The position numbers and the translations under genes are program-made. From NCBI GenBank assembly GCA_945929965.1, contig CAMEOT010000010.1:19449-83448 (forward strand): DNA of 64,000 bases, in the 5' to 3' direction. The DNA comes from an uncultured Lachnospiraceae bacterium. GTDB taxonomy: Bacteria > Bacillota > Clostridia > Lachnospirales > Lachnospiraceae. The notes under the pieces were generated by a model. That model had not been told where the DNA came from. It ran no database searches and saw only the letters and a program-made list of their open reading frames with translations. This document shows, piece by piece, positions 42,537 to 52,129 of this stretch. Positions within the stretch are counted from its first letter, which is position 1, and each line of letters opens with the position of its first letter.

Positions 42537-43739
42537 ATGAATAAGCAACAATTAGCAGCAAAAATCTGGCAATCCGCTAATAAAATGCGGTCTAAAATCG
42601 AAGCAAGTGAATATAAGGATTATATTTTAGGATTCATATTCTATAAATTCTTGTCAGAAAAAGAGGTGAAATACCTTAAAGCAAACGACTGGACGGATGA
42701 GTATCTGCCAGAACTAACAGAAGAAGATGCCGATACAGTTGAGAGTATCCAGAAGAATATAGGTTATTTCATAAGTTATGATAACCTATTTTCCACATGG
42801 CTTTCAAAAGGTAGCGATTTTACTGTGCAAAATGTACGTGATGCGCTTTCTGCATTTAACCGATTAATTAATCCAACACATAAAAAGGTATTTGAAGGAA
42901 TTTTTGAGACACTGCAAACCGGGCTTTCAAATTTAGGAAATAATGCAGCATCACAGTCAAAAGCAGTTAGTGATCTTATTCAGTTAATTAATGATATCCC
43001 TATGGACGGCAAGCAGGGATATGATGTTCTCGGATTTATTTACGAGTATCTGATTGAGAAGTTTGCCGCAAATGCTGGTAAAAAGGCTGGTGAATTTTAC
43101 ACTCCTCATGAAGTATCTTTGCTTATGTCCGAAATTGTGGCTAATCACTTGAAAGACAGAGACAAAATCGAAATATACGACCCTACAAGTGGTTCCGGCT
43201 CACTGCTTATTAATATTGGTAAAAGTGCATCCAAATATATTGAGGGTGAAAATAAGGTAAAATATTATGCGCAGGAGCTTATAAAAAATACATATAACCT
43301 TACCCGGATGAATCTGGTAATGCGAGGCATTGAAGCCGACAATATCGTGACAAGAAACGGTGACACACTGGAGGATGACTGGCCATATTTTGATGAAAAC
43401 GACCCAACAGGAAGTTACAATCCGCTTTATGTTGATGCAGTCGTTTCTAATCCTCCATATTCCCATGATTGGAACCCCAGCGACAAAGAAACGGATCCTC
43501 GTTATTCTGGTTACGGACTTGCACCTAAAGGTAAGGCAGATTATGCCTTTTTGCTGCACGATCTTTACCATATTAAGCCTGATGGAATTATGACCATTGT
43601 TCTTCCTCACGGCGTTTTGTTCCGTGGCGGAGAAGAAGGTGAAATTCGTAAGAATTTGATTGAAAAAAATAAGATTGATACTATTATTGGTTTGCCTGCT
43701 AATATTTTTTATGTTATCAGTAATTTGAAATGTGTATAA
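42537..43739 (+). pseudogene. hsdM: Type I methyltransferase HsdM, 3' truncated
   Basis: The frame encodes 400 residues of a type I modification subunit: N-terminal HsdM_N helices, then the SAM region (IYDPTSGSGSLLINIG, motif I) and the catalytic SNPPYSHDW motif. After IDTIIGLPANIFY the sequence should continue GTGIPT, but reads VISNLKCV and stops. About 100 C-terminal residues are missing, and no hsdS or hsdR follows. The change from family sequence to unrelated sequence is abrupt, at about 43709, so this is an insertion or deletion junction and not a frameshift. AAGGAGG precedes the ATG. Confidence 0.88.
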
Positions 43740-43834
43740 ATACCACAATGAATATCTAAATAATAGTAAAAGGAAAATTTAGACAATGTATTGTATAGTT
43801 AATAGAAAACATAATTGAACACGATAGTATCAAT

Positions 43835-43853
43835 GAGGTGCGAACCTCTTTTT
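43835..43853 (+). terminator. Short terminator downstream of truncated hsdM
   Basis: A 5-bp stem GAGGT/ACCTC with a GCGA loop is followed by TTTTT. It isolates the next operon from hsdM transcription. Confidence 0.65.
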
Positions 43854-43930
43854 ATTTTTATCTCTAATCGTGTAGCTGATGCTACATATTTATGGTAGTA
43901 TATAGCTATAGCCATAGAAAGGATGGTCCT

Positions 43931-44521
43931 ATGTCAGCACAGATTAAATCACGTAAACGAGTAGCGGATTTTGGCGAAGTCTACACTGCGCAAAAACAGG
44001 TCAATGATATGTTAGCGCTCCTGCCGGATGATATGCCGTTAGAGTCTACTTATCTTGAGCCAGCGTGTGGAAACGGTAACTTTCTCGCTGCAATTTTAAA
44101 AAAGAAACTGAGCAAAGCCTTATTGATGGGTGAGAATATTGACCGTCTTTTTGTTATAGCCGTATCATCTATTTACGGAGTGGATATTCAGGAGGATAAT
44201 GTCCTTGAGTCACGAAACAGGATGCTCCATATCATGACGCAAGCCTACAAATCTCATATTGGAATGGAAATGCCATCTTGCGTTGTGAATGCGGTATCTT
44301 CGATCCTAAAGCAAAATATCATTTGTGGGAATACGCTGACAGCCGAAAGTGCTGACGGGCAACCACTAACATTTTGCGAATGGGAAATCAAAGACTCCGG
44401 TTATGTCATTTGCAAAGAATATCATTTCTCTGATCTTATTGAGGCAAATGGTGAGTGCAATAAATATATTTCAAAGCATCGCTACTCTTGGCTCGTTGAT
44501 GAACGTATCAAGGTAGCATAA
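43931..44521 (+). CDS. Short methyltransferase-like subunit 1 (SAM-binding, no NPPY)
   Basis: A 196-residue protein. It begins MSAQIKSRKRVADFGEVYTA and has a perfect adenine methyltransferase motif I, LEPACGNGNFLAAIL, near residues 42-56, then SSIYGVDIQEDNVLESRNRM, which fits motifs II-III. It ends where the catalytic (D/N)PPY motif would be expected and has none. It is a clear paralogue of the next gene (matching KSRKRVA/KSKERVA, motif I and SSIYGVDI). Promoter-like and palindromic sequences lie just upstream, so it begins the operon. Probably a SAM-binding or dimer-forming subunit. Confidence 0.8.
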   Translation: MSAQIKSRKRVADFGEVYTAQKQVNDMLALLPDDMPLESTYLEPACGNGNFLAAILKKKLSKALLMGENIDRLFVIAVSSIYGVDIQEDNVLESRNRMLHIMTQAYKSHIGMEMPSCVVNAVSSILKQNIICGNTLTAESADGQPLTFCEWEIKDSGYVICKEYHFSDLIEANGECNKYISKHRYSWLVDERIKVA

Positions 44522-44546
44522 CGCAACAACACGAGGTATGTAACTA

Positions 44547-45218
44547 ATGGTAAGTAAACAGATCAAATCAAAAGAACGTGTCGCAGAGCATGGCGAAGTC
44601 TTCACGAATGAACGTGAAGTCAATGCTATGCTTGACATGGTAAAGCAGGAAACGGAACGTATTGAAAGCCGTTTTTTGGAGCCTGCCTGCGGAAATGGTA
44701 ACTTCCTTGCAGAAGTTCTTAACCGAAAGCTGGCTGTTGTCAAGAAGCAGTACGGTAAAAGTGCTCTTGAATATGAGAAATATTCAATTCTTGCGCTTTC
44801 CAGTATCTACGGAGTAGACATCATGGAGGACAACGCTAAAGAATGCCGTACAAGGCTCTACGATATCTGGAATAAGGCTTATACGAAGCAGTGTAAGGCA
44901 GAAGCAAATGACGCTGCCAGAGAAGCCGCCAACTTCATAATCCGTCATAATATATTATATGGAGACGCACTTACGATGCTTCGTAACGATGGCAAGCCTA
45001 TTGTATTTGCTCAATGGGATCTGGTATCGGGCAACAAGATGAAGCGCCGTGATTACCGCTTAGATCAGCTTATGAAAGGTCATGATTCGCAAATGGATCT
45101 CGAAATGCTGATGGGTGGCTGGGAATTCGACGAAGAGACGCAGGCATGGATTCCTTCTCCAATTAAAGAATATCCATTAATGAATTATTGGGAGGTGCAA
45201 GATGCCATTGAATCCTGA
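44547..45218 (+). CDS. Short methyltransferase-like subunit 2 (SAM-binding, no NPPY)
   Basis: A 223-residue paralogue of the gene before it. Motif I reads FLEPACGNGNFLAEVL near residues 43-58 and LSSIYGVDIMEDNAKECRTRL follows. No NPPY is present. The C-terminal part (FAQWDLVSGNKMKRRDYRLDQ, then LMGGWEFDEETQAWIP) has no counterpart I know. Relatives are commonly labelled restriction subunit M. It overlaps the next gene by 17 bp, so the products are made together. Two adjacent versions suggest a heteromeric complex. Confidence 0.8.
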   Translation: MVSKQIKSKERVAEHGEVFTNEREVNAMLDMVKQETERIESRFLEPACGNGNFLAEVLNRKLAVVKKQYGKSALEYEKYSILALSSIYGVDIMEDNAKECRTRLYDIWNKAYTKQCKAEANDAAREAANFIIRHNILYGDALTMLRNDGKPIVFAQWDLVSGNKMKRRDYRLDQLMKGHDSQMDLEMLMGGWEFDEETQAWIPSPIKEYPLMNYWEVQDAIES

Positions 45219-46752
45219 CATGTTTACAAATCTTTATAAGCCGGACGTATTATCTTGTCTTGCTGACTTATCGAATGATGAAGTGTTCACGCCACCAGAC
45301 CTTGCGAATAAGGTCTTAGATATGCTGCCACAGGAATTATTCCGTGATCCAAACACAAAGTTTCTTGATCCTGCGGTGAAATCCGGCGTATTTCTTCGTG
45401 AGATTGCGAAGAGATTAATTGCTGGTCTTGCGGATAAAATTCCAAATTTACAGGAACGCTGTGACTGGATTTTTCAGCATCAGTTATATGGAATCGCAAT
45501 GACGGAGCTTACATCTCTTTTGTCAAGAAGAAGCCTTTATTGTTCAAAATATCCGAACAGCCCATTTTCTGTTTCAAAGTTCGACAATATTGAAGGCAAT
45601 ATTAAGTATCATAAAATCAAACATACATGGAAAAACAAAAAATGCATATATTGCGGAATATCTGAAAATAGTGAACTAAATGATATTAAACGTGAAGGAA
45701 TGGAAAACCACGCATATGAATTTATTCACACATTACACCCGGAGGAAATATTCAATATGAAATTTGATGTGATCTGTAGCAATCCCCCATATCAGTTGAA
45801 CGATGGCGGTAATGGAAAAAGTGCAAAACCCATATATCAACTTTTTGTTGAACAAGCTAAAAAGCTTAATCCTCGCTACTTAACGATGATTATTCCTTCT
45901 CGCTGGTTTACGGGAGGAAAGGGACTCGATGACTTCCGTAAGACAATGCTACATGATAAGAGAATCCGGAAGCTCGTGGATTATGAAAATTTTAAGGATG
46001 TATTTCCGGGCGTTGATCTAGCGGGCGGCGCTTGTTATTTCTTATGGGATCGAGATAACATCGGATCATGTGAAGTTACTAATATGACTGATACCGTTCA
46101 GAGCGTAGAGATGCGTAATCTTGATGAATTCAACGTGTTCATACGTCAAAATAAAGCTTTATCTATTGTCCACAAAGTTCAAAAATGGAATAAAACTAAC
46201 AAAACACTTGAGACTGTGGTTTCTGCAAGAAAGCCATTTGGATTACCTACAAACTACGAGCCACGTAAGAACGGAATCCCTTGTTTCTTTATTCAAAGGA
46301 TAGGCAAACAATTTGCTGATCCCAAGGATATCAATGATCCAAATCATTATTTGGATAAATGGAAGTTTCTTGCACCATCTACGCCGATTGCAGGTCAAAC
46401 CGATTTTTCAAAGCCTGTAGGCTTTTATTCTGAAAGCAATACGAGGATCGCTAAACCTGGTGATTGCTGCACAGAGTCTTATCTGGTTCTCGGAGCTTTT
46501 GATACTGAGCAAGAAGTTATTTCGTATAAATCTTACATCTTTACTAAGACTGTGCGATTTTTGCTTCTTCAGACTGTTGTTTCACAACATGTTAATAGAG
46601 GACAGTTTCAATTTGTCCCAGATATGGGAACATATCACGGAACTTATACAGATGAACAACTATGTAAAATGTGGGGAATCTCAGAGGATGAATGGCAAAT
46701 CATTGATTCACGCATAAGCGACGTTGAAGTGAGTGATGGAGGTAACGACTGA
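45202..46752 (+). CDS. Eco57I-like N6-adenine DNA methyltransferase
   Basis: A 516-residue protein. Motif I is degenerate (FLDPAVKSGVFLREIAKRL, about residues 55-73), lacking the usual GxGxF, while the catalytic CSNPPYQL is perfect near 192-199. A small insert holds HTWKNKKCIYCG, a possible zinc knuckle. The C-terminal half (LVLGAFDTEQEV, VVSQHVNRGQFQFVP) is like the target recognition regions of Eco57I-type enzymes. Together with the two SAM-site proteins upstream it may form one methyltransferase in which the parts are split. It is followed by the helicase with stop and start overlapping by one base. Confidence 0.85.
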   Translation: MPLNPDMFTNLYKPDVLSCLADLSNDEVFTPPDLANKVLDMLPQELFRDPNTKFLDPAVKSGVFLREIAKRLIAGLADKIPNLQERCDWIFQHQLYGIAMTELTSLLSRRSLYCSKYPNSPFSVSKFDNIEGNIKYHKIKHTWKNKKCIYCGISENSELNDIKREGMENHAYEFIHTLHPEEIFNMKFDVICSNPPYQLNDGGNGKSAKPIYQLFVEQAKKLNPRYLTMIIPSRWFTGGKGLDDFRKTMLHDKRIRKLVDYENFKDVFPGVDLAGGACYFLWDRDNIGSCEVTNMTDTVQSVEMRNLDEFNVFIRQNKALSIVHKVQKWNKTNKTLETVVSARKPFGLPTNYEPRKNGIPCFFIQRIGKQFADPKDINDPNHYLDKWKFLAPSTPIAGQTDFSKPVGFYSESNTRIAKPGDCCTESYLVLGAFDTEQEVISYKSYIFTKTVRFLLLQTVVSQHVNRGQFQFVPDMGTYHGTYTDEQLCKMWGISEDEWQIIDSRISDVEVSDGGND

Positions 46753-49664
46753 TGCCGGATATATTCGATCAATACGTTCACCCTAAAACAGAAATCAGGC
46801 CAATCATCTACGCCTATTCCGATACCCGTTTTCCAGGTTGCCTGAAGGTTGGCTATACAGACAGACCAATCGAAGTGCGTATGCATGAGCATTATCCTAC
46901 GCTGACGCCGGGACAGTCATATAAGGTGGAGCTGGTTGAATCCGCCCTCAATGCTGATGGCGCAATCTTCATGGATCATGATGTCCATCGGATGCTTGAG
47001 GCACATGGCTTTCATGCACAGAAATCTCCTGATGGCAAGAAGAGTGAGTGGTATAAATGCACTGTCGACGACGTGAAGGTAGCCATCCTCGCTGTCAAGA
47101 CTTCCTCAGCAAATCTTGAGAACAGAACACAGAATTTCAGAATGCGTCCGGAGCAGGCACGCGCCGTTCGCATGACAAAAGCTTACTTTGAATCTGAATC
47201 AAAGCGTAATCCGAATCACTCTGCAAAGTTCCTCTGGAATGCTAAGATGCGCTTCGGAAAGACATTCACATCCTATGAGCTGGCAAAAGCTATGGATATG
47301 AAGCGTGTTCTGATTTTGACATTCAAACCAGCGGTTGAGGAATCATGGGAAACAGACCTGCTTTCCCACATGGACTTCGAAGGCTGGCAGTTTTACTCCC
47401 GCGAGGTCTCTCAGGAAACAGGCATTCGTCCGCAGGATCTGGATCAGTCGCGACCTATCGTCTGCTTTGGCTCCTTCCAAGACTTCCTCGGCACGAATGC
47501 TGCTGGTGGCATCAAGGCAAAGAATGAATGGGTGCATACGACAAACTGGGATCTCGTCATATTTGATGAGTACCATTTCGGCGCATGGCGTGAGAACGCG
47601 AAGCATCTGTTTGATAAAGAGGACGAGGACAGCTACGACGAGCTGGATCTGGATAAATATCAGAGGGAGGAGGCTGGAAATGCTGTCAATGAGGATTTTC
47701 TACCGATAACCACGAAGTACTATCTCTTTCTTTCTGGTACGCCGTTTCGTGCTCTGAATACAGGAGAGTTCATGGAAGATCAGATCTTCTCATGGACTTA
47801 TTCTGATGAGCAGAATGCAAAAGAAAATTGGGATGATAGCCAGGGACCGAATCCGTATGCTTCAATGCCTCAGATTGTTCTGATGACTTATCGTATCCCG
47901 GATGAAATCCGCCGTATCGCGTATAACGAGGATTTTAATGAATTTGATCTGAATGTCTTTTTCGCGGCGAAACCGGAAGTGGAGGGACATCCGGAGACAG
48001 CTCAGTTTGTGTACAAGGACTATGTTCAGAAATGGCTTTCACTTATTCGCGGTGCGTATCTACCGTCTTCAGTTGATGACTTAAAGCTCGGACAGAATGT
48101 CAAGCCTGTTATGCCATACTCGGATGCTCGTATGCTGTCAGTGCTTAACCATACCCTTTGGTTCCTGCCGAATGTTGCTTCTTGTTATGCTATGAAGAAC
48201 CTTCTTGCAGAGAAGCAAAATGTCTTCTATCACGATTACACAGTTAACGTCTGTGCCGGTACGGCAGCAGGCGTTGGCCTTGCTGCACTTGAACCGGTTC
48301 GTGAATCAATGGATCCGCCGCTGGAGACCAAGACAATCACTCTTTCCTGCGGAAAACTCACGACCGGTGTGACTGTTAAGCCGTGGACTGGGATTTTTAT
48401 GCTTCGTAATCTATCATCACCTGAGACGTATTTTCAGGCTGCTTTTCGCGTTCAGTCACCGTGGACGATCAAGAGAGAAGATGGCAGTGAAGAAATACTG
48501 AAGGAGAACTGTTATATTTTTGATTTTGCCCTGGATCGTGCTCTTCGTGAAATATCGGATTACAGCTGCCGTCTCAACATCTCGGAGTCAAATCCGGAAA
48601 AGAAGGTGGATGACTTTATTCATTTTCTACCGGTGCTGGCGTACGATGGAAGCACGATGACTGCTATTTCAGCTTCTGACATTCTTGATATTACGATGGC
48701 AGGCACCTCAGCGACACTTCTTGCAAGACGCTGGGAATCTGCCTTGCTTGTCAATGTGGACAATGAGACTCTTCAGAGACTGCTCGATAGTGATGATGCT
48801 ATGAAGGCCATTATGAATATTGAGGGTTTCCGCAGCCTGAATAAGGACATTGAGACGATCATCAATAAGTCAAATGCCGTCAAGAAGGCTAAAGCTGAAA
48901 AAGGCGACGACATGACGCCGAAGGAAAAGAAGCAGCTATCTGAGGAGGAAAAGGAATATAAGAGCAAACGCAAAGAAATTCAAGAGAAGCTCATCAAGTT
49001 TGCTACCAGAATTCCAATCTTTATGTATCTGACAGACTTCCGTGAGTATTCCTTAAAGGACGTTATTACTCAGTTCGAGCCGGGGCTGTTTAAGAAGGTG
49101 ACAGGCTTAACGGTCAAGGATTTTGAGCTTCTGGTTTCCATCGGTATCTTTAACGATAGTCTGATGAACAGTGCCGTTTACAACTTTAAACGTTACGAGG
49201 ATGCTTCACTTGAATATACTGGCATCAATCGTCATGCAAGCGATGAGAACGTCGGACTCTTCAGTACCGTTATTTCGCAGGATGATTATAAGTCGATGGC
49301 GGCAGCACAGACGGCATCCATGGAAGAAAATCCATTTAAGAAGGTTGTCGTTATGACACCTGATAAGCCTGCGAAGAAGCCTGAACCTGTATCTATGCCT
49401 GCACGTAAGACTGGCTATCCGGTGCCGGGTCTTGACGATTCTGAGCCTATGAAGCATGTCGCTTCAGCAAAGCCGGCACCATATGTCGAAATTGACTTAT
49501 CGAAGCTGAGAGTCGGCACGATCGTAACGAACAAGAAGTATGGCGATGGCAAGATCACCGGATTCAAACACGATAAGGTACTTGTATCCTTTGCTACGGA
49601 ATTAAAACTTTTTGTTGTTCCGATGGCTTTCAAGGAAGGATTTTTGAAGGTCAAGGAATGGTGA
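46752..49664 (+). CDS. GIY-YIG/T5orf172-type nuclease fused to SF2 helicase
   Basis: A 970-residue protein. Residues 15-115 form a GIY-YIG-superfamily (T5orf172/MUG113-like) domain: IYAYSDTRFPGCLKVGYTDR with the Tyr and Gly residues, Arg in EVRMHEH, and a later HDVHRMLE...EWYK. An SF2 translocase follows: Walker A-like NAKMRFGKTF near 163, DEYH box near 271, SGTPFRAL near 327, and motif VI AAFRVQ near 562. A charged coiled stretch lies near 710-750, and the C-terminus (LSKLRVGTIVTNKKYGDGKI) is SH3-like. It is the likely restriction subunit: the translocase brings DNA to the nuclease. Confidence 0.85.
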   Translation: MPDIFDQYVHPKTEIRPIIYAYSDTRFPGCLKVGYTDRPIEVRMHEHYPTLTPGQSYKVELVESALNADGAIFMDHDVHRMLEAHGFHAQKSPDGKKSEWYKCTVDDVKVAILAVKTSSANLENRTQNFRMRPEQARAVRMTKAYFESESKRNPNHSAKFLWNAKMRFGKTFTSYELAKAMDMKRVLILTFKPAVEESWETDLLSHMDFEGWQFYSREVSQETGIRPQDLDQSRPIVCFGSFQDFLGTNAAGGIKAKNEWVHTTNWDLVIFDEYHFGAWRENAKHLFDKEDEDSYDELDLDKYQREEAGNAVNEDFLPITTKYYLFLSGTPFRALNTGEFMEDQIFSWTYSDEQNAKENWDDSQGPNPYASMPQIVLMTYRIPDEIRRIAYNEDFNEFDLNVFFAAKPEVEGHPETAQFVYKDYVQKWLSLIRGAYLPSSVDDLKLGQNVKPVMPYSDARMLSVLNHTLWFLPNVASCYAMKNLLAEKQNVFYHDYTVNVCAGTAAGVGLAALEPVRESMDPPLETKTITLSCGKLTTGVTVKPWTGIFMLRNLSSPETYFQAAFRVQSPWTIKREDGSEEILKENCYIFDFALDRALREISDYSCRLNISESNPEKKVDDFIHFLPVLAYDGSTMTAISASDILDITMAGTSATLLARRWESALLVNVDNETLQRLLDSDDAMKAIMNIEGFRSLNKDIETIINKSNAVKKAKAEKGDDMTPKEKKQLSEEEKEYKSKRKEIQEKLIKFATRIPIFMYLTDFREYSLKDVITQFEPGLFKKVTGLTVKDFELLVSIGIFNDSLMNSAVYNFKRYEDASLEYTGINRHASDENVGLFSTVISQDDYKSMAAAQTASMEENPFKKVVVMTPDKPAKKPEPVSMPARKTGYPVPGLDDSEPMKHVASAKPAPYVEIDLSKLRVGTIVTNKKYGDGKITGFKHDKVLVSFATELKLFVVPMAFKEGFLKVKEW

Positions 49665-49729
49665 TTTAAAATCACCGCAGAGATTATTTTATATGATTTC
49701 TGCGGTGTGAACATAAAGGGAGAAGTACA
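49665..49729. other. Hairpin after the helicase gene
   Basis: An 8-bp stem ACCGCAGA (49674-49681) pairs with TCTGCGGT (49699-49706) across an AT-rich loop. It has no T-run. It may lower expression between helicase and the RHH gene. Confidence 0.4.
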
Positions 49730-49912
49730 ATGCCTAGAGAAAAAAGAGATACAACGGTTTTAAATATAAAAATAGCAACTCCTACATACAAAAGATTATC
49801 AGAATTTTGCGATGAATCCGGCCTTACAAAAACTCTTGCCGTTGAGCGCTTTCTGAATAAATGTTTAGAGGAATACTTCAAAAAGCCTGAATCCGAACGC
49901 AAAATCATTTAA
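49730..49912 (+). CDS. Small ribbon-helix-helix protein
   Basis: A 60-residue protein with RDTTVLNIKIATPTYKRLSEF followed by two helices, matching the MetJ/Arc/CopG ribbon-helix-helix fold. It probably binds DNA as a dimer. Downstream of the restriction genes it may autoregulate the island. AGGGAGAAG precedes the ATG. A terminator follows. Confidence 0.75.
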   Translation: MPREKRDTTVLNIKIATPTYKRLSEFCDESGLTKTLAVERFLNKCLEEYFKKPESERKII

Positions 49913-49918
49913 TTAAAG

Positions 49919-49955
49919 AATCCCGACCACTACATAAATGGCCGGGATTTTGTTA
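49919..49955. terminator. Terminator between convergent genes
   Basis: A 10-bp stem with one G-T pair (49919-49928 with 49940-49949) is followed by TTTTGTTATTTTA. It lies after the RHH gene and can serve the plus strand. Confidence 0.8.
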
Positions 49956-50068
49956 TTTTATTTGACCAAGATCAACGTCATAATTATTGAAAAATCCGAG
50001 GCCAAAGTTAAAAAGTGTAGTTTCCAAAGAGTCTCTGTCTGATAAACTTAATACGGTTGTCGGTATAA

Positions 50069-50560
50069 TTAAGACCTCATGCATTTAACAACACTAGAAT
50101 TTCCTCTTAACTGCCGTATCAACTCTTCCTGCGATTTGATGGTCTCACGGAGAGAGGTAATTTCGTCAGTAAGCTCAAGGTTTTCGGCTTTACATTTGGA
50201 AACAGTAGCATCCCTCTGGACCAGTCCCGCAATCTGTTCATCCTTTCTGCGAATTTCTTTCCTGAGTGTTTCGATGGTTTCATAAGGACTTGCAGATGCG
50301 TTTGCTGCTATGTACGCCTCGATGTAAGCTGTAATAATCGGATTGTTGTAGAAGGTCTGGCGAGCGATGCCGCTTTCCTTCGCAACCCTGTTGATTGATA
50401 TCTTGTTGTTTCTGATTTCCTGAATGGCATCAGTTTGTGTCTGTACTATTGATGCAAGCACTTCATCAACCTTCGCCAGATGTTTCATAGTAACAGGCTT
50501 GATATCTGTATCCAAGCCGAATGCCTTCAGGTTCTCCATGATTCTTTCGTTTACATCCAT
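50069..50560 (-). CDS. DUF6262/TnpC-like protein, second copy
   Basis: A 163-residue protein, with a helix-turn-helix-like segment (ISINRVAKESGIARQTFYNN) followed by a coiled coil from about residue 98 to 155. It is equivalent to the protein at 34973, and as there its start overlaps the end of a tyrosine recombinase gene, here by 10 bp. A partner in the movement of this island is likely. Confidence 0.78.
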   Translation of the reverse strand: MDVNERIMENLKAFGLDTDIKPVTMKHLAKVDEVLASIVQTQTDAIQEIRNNKISINRVAKESGIARQTFYNNPIITAYIEAYIAANASASPYETIETLRKEIRRKDEQIAGLVQRDATVSKCKAENLELTDEITSLRETIKSQEELIRQLRGNSSVVKCMRS

Positions 50561-51915
50561 GTCTGAACCTCCTGTTTGATGAAATCTAAGTGGTTTACGA
50601 TATATGTCAGTTGAGGATACTTATCCAAAATCTCCTCTTCACCATGCCGTTCCAACTCATCTTCAAGCATGGTCAGTTCAGGCATAAGAGAATGTTCGAT
50701 GATGTATTTCAGCTTGTTGAGTTCTCTCTGATAAGCCTTTTTATAACCGTTATCCTTGTTATACTGAGCGACATCCCTGTTCTGAAGGTATTCCTCATAT
50801 GAGATATCCGCCATGAAAAACATGTGGCAATGGTTTGGACACATGCCGAAAGCACAGTAGATAACATCCGTTGAATTATTTGATGCACACGGAATGACTT
50901 CGCCACAACGGATGCACATGCCACCAACCTTGCTTCGAAGAGGAAACTTCTTTGCAACAGCCTGAATAACGCCTTCTAGGTCATCTTGTATGTTCATGTG
51001 GTTCTGCTCGATGAATTCGTTAATCTTCTGAACAAAGGCGTCCCCGTTTGTGCCAAGCATCTTCGAACCGTCTTTGAATACAGCACGGTAGATAGTCTCA
51101 GAGTATTCTTTTTCAAGGTTCTTTTGTGGCCTTATGTAATAGGCTGCCATATCCTCAGAAAGATGGTTCATATGCTTTCTGATGTAATGGAGTGGAATCT
51201 GCTGACGGTATAGGGAAGTACATACGCTGACTCTAAATTGTCTGATAGTGGGATAATAAATCCTGTCATCCATCTGTAGATCTTTTGCCCAGTCTGAGTT
51301 CTTATCATACGTATATGTGCCGTCTTTAGCAGGCCGAAAAAAGGTTCTAACCTCAAAGAAGGACAGGTCTTCATAATCATCCCCGATATTCAGACATTGA
51401 AGTTCCTTCCAATGGCGCAATATGAACTTGCGATATCGCGTGCTGTACTGCGGGGCAGTAGTAGTAGCGTTTTTCTGGAACTTCGTAACAAGTAACGTGT
51501 CAACACCAAGGTTGTTTCTATATTCGCGACATAATTCTTCAAGAAGATCGTACGCCTCTCTTGATAGAGAATTGATGTATGTATGGGCAATAGTGCCTCC
51601 GTTTTCTCCCTTACCATGCTTAAAGCTCAAGAAATCCATGTAGTATAAAGGCTTGTCCTTATTGGGAGAATATACACTGTGAATAGAGCCTGTCTTCACA
51701 GTAAAGAGTTCTGCTGTCCTAAAACCTATCTGGCTATATAGAATAATAGATGCGGCTGTAATCCTGTCTTCAGGGTCTTCTTGTTCATTTCGCATGATTG
51801 TTTTAACGGCATCAAGGAATACGGGAAAGTAATCAATCGGCACTTCGGGCGTTTTGTTGGCATGTTTGATATCATTCAGTTTAGATATGTTTCTGTCCTG
51901 CAATGGATGCTGCAC
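50551..51915 (-). CDS. TnpB-like tyrosine recombinase, possibly N-terminally shortened
   Basis: A 454-residue protein. The catalytic domain has YSQIGFRTAELFTVKTGS (first Arg within GFRTAE), RQFRVSVCTSLYRQQIPLHYI (the HxxR position altered to QFRVS) and KHMNHLSEDMAAYYI (Tyr). A Cys-rich knuckle follows (GGMCIRCGEVIPC...CAFGMCPNHC). TnpB-type proteins are about 630 residues, so the N-terminal 150-200 may be absent. No TnpA lies upstream; the gene begins at the edge of ICE backbone. The loss of the first enzyme may have stranded the island. Confidence 0.8.
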   Translation of the reverse strand: MQHPLQDRNISKLNDIKHANKTPEVPIDYFPVFLDAVKTIMRNEQEDPEDRITAASIILYSQIGFRTAELFTVKTGSIHSVYSPNKDKPLYYMDFLSFKHGKGENGGTIAHTYINSLSREAYDLLEELCREYRNNLGVDTLLVTKFQKNATTTAPQYSTRYRKFILRHWKELQCLNIGDDYEDLSFFEVRTFFRPAKDGTYTYDKNSDWAKDLQMDDRIYYPTIRQFRVSVCTSLYRQQIPLHYIRKHMNHLSEDMAAYYIRPQKNLEKEYSETIYRAVFKDGSKMLGTNGDAFVQKINEFIEQNHMNIQDDLEGVIQAVAKKFPLRSKVGGMCIRCGEVIPCASNNSTDVIYCAFGMCPNHCHMFFMADISYEEYLQNRDVAQYNKDNGYKKAYQRELNKLKYIIEHSLMPELTMLEDELERHGEEEILDKYPQLTYIVNHLDFIKQEVQTWM

Positions 51916-52129
51916 TGAATGTGCTAAGTGATCGCATTATCGTTGATGGTGAGCAGATTTCCATTAAGTAAACCCTCTGAAACAAAGGTTGTACTTTTAT
52001 ACTCTCTTGACGAGAGTCTGCTCCAGTTGCTAAAGGTTAATATAATATTTGATATTTTTTTGCGATTTTATAGTGAGTGGAGGTTTTGGAACTCAACCGT
52101 CAACTGATGATGAATAATTGAGCAGTGAA

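Larger units (their letters stand above)
43709..51970. mobile_element. Inserted defence island with its own recombinase
   Basis: The left edge is the broken hsdM end. The right edge is near the start of the tyrosine recombinase gene on the minus strand, where a short orphan frame (51903-51971) reads MDAALNVLSDRIIVDGEQI and may be the tail of a broken gene. Arg codons CGT/CGC are more frequent here than in the rest of the window, which suggests a different donor. No target duplication was found by eye. Confidence 0.5.

Noticed and set aside
43200..43748. Open frame on the minus strand across the hsdM end
   Set aside because: It lies opposite recognised HsdM sequence and has no ribosome site; a shadow of hsdM.
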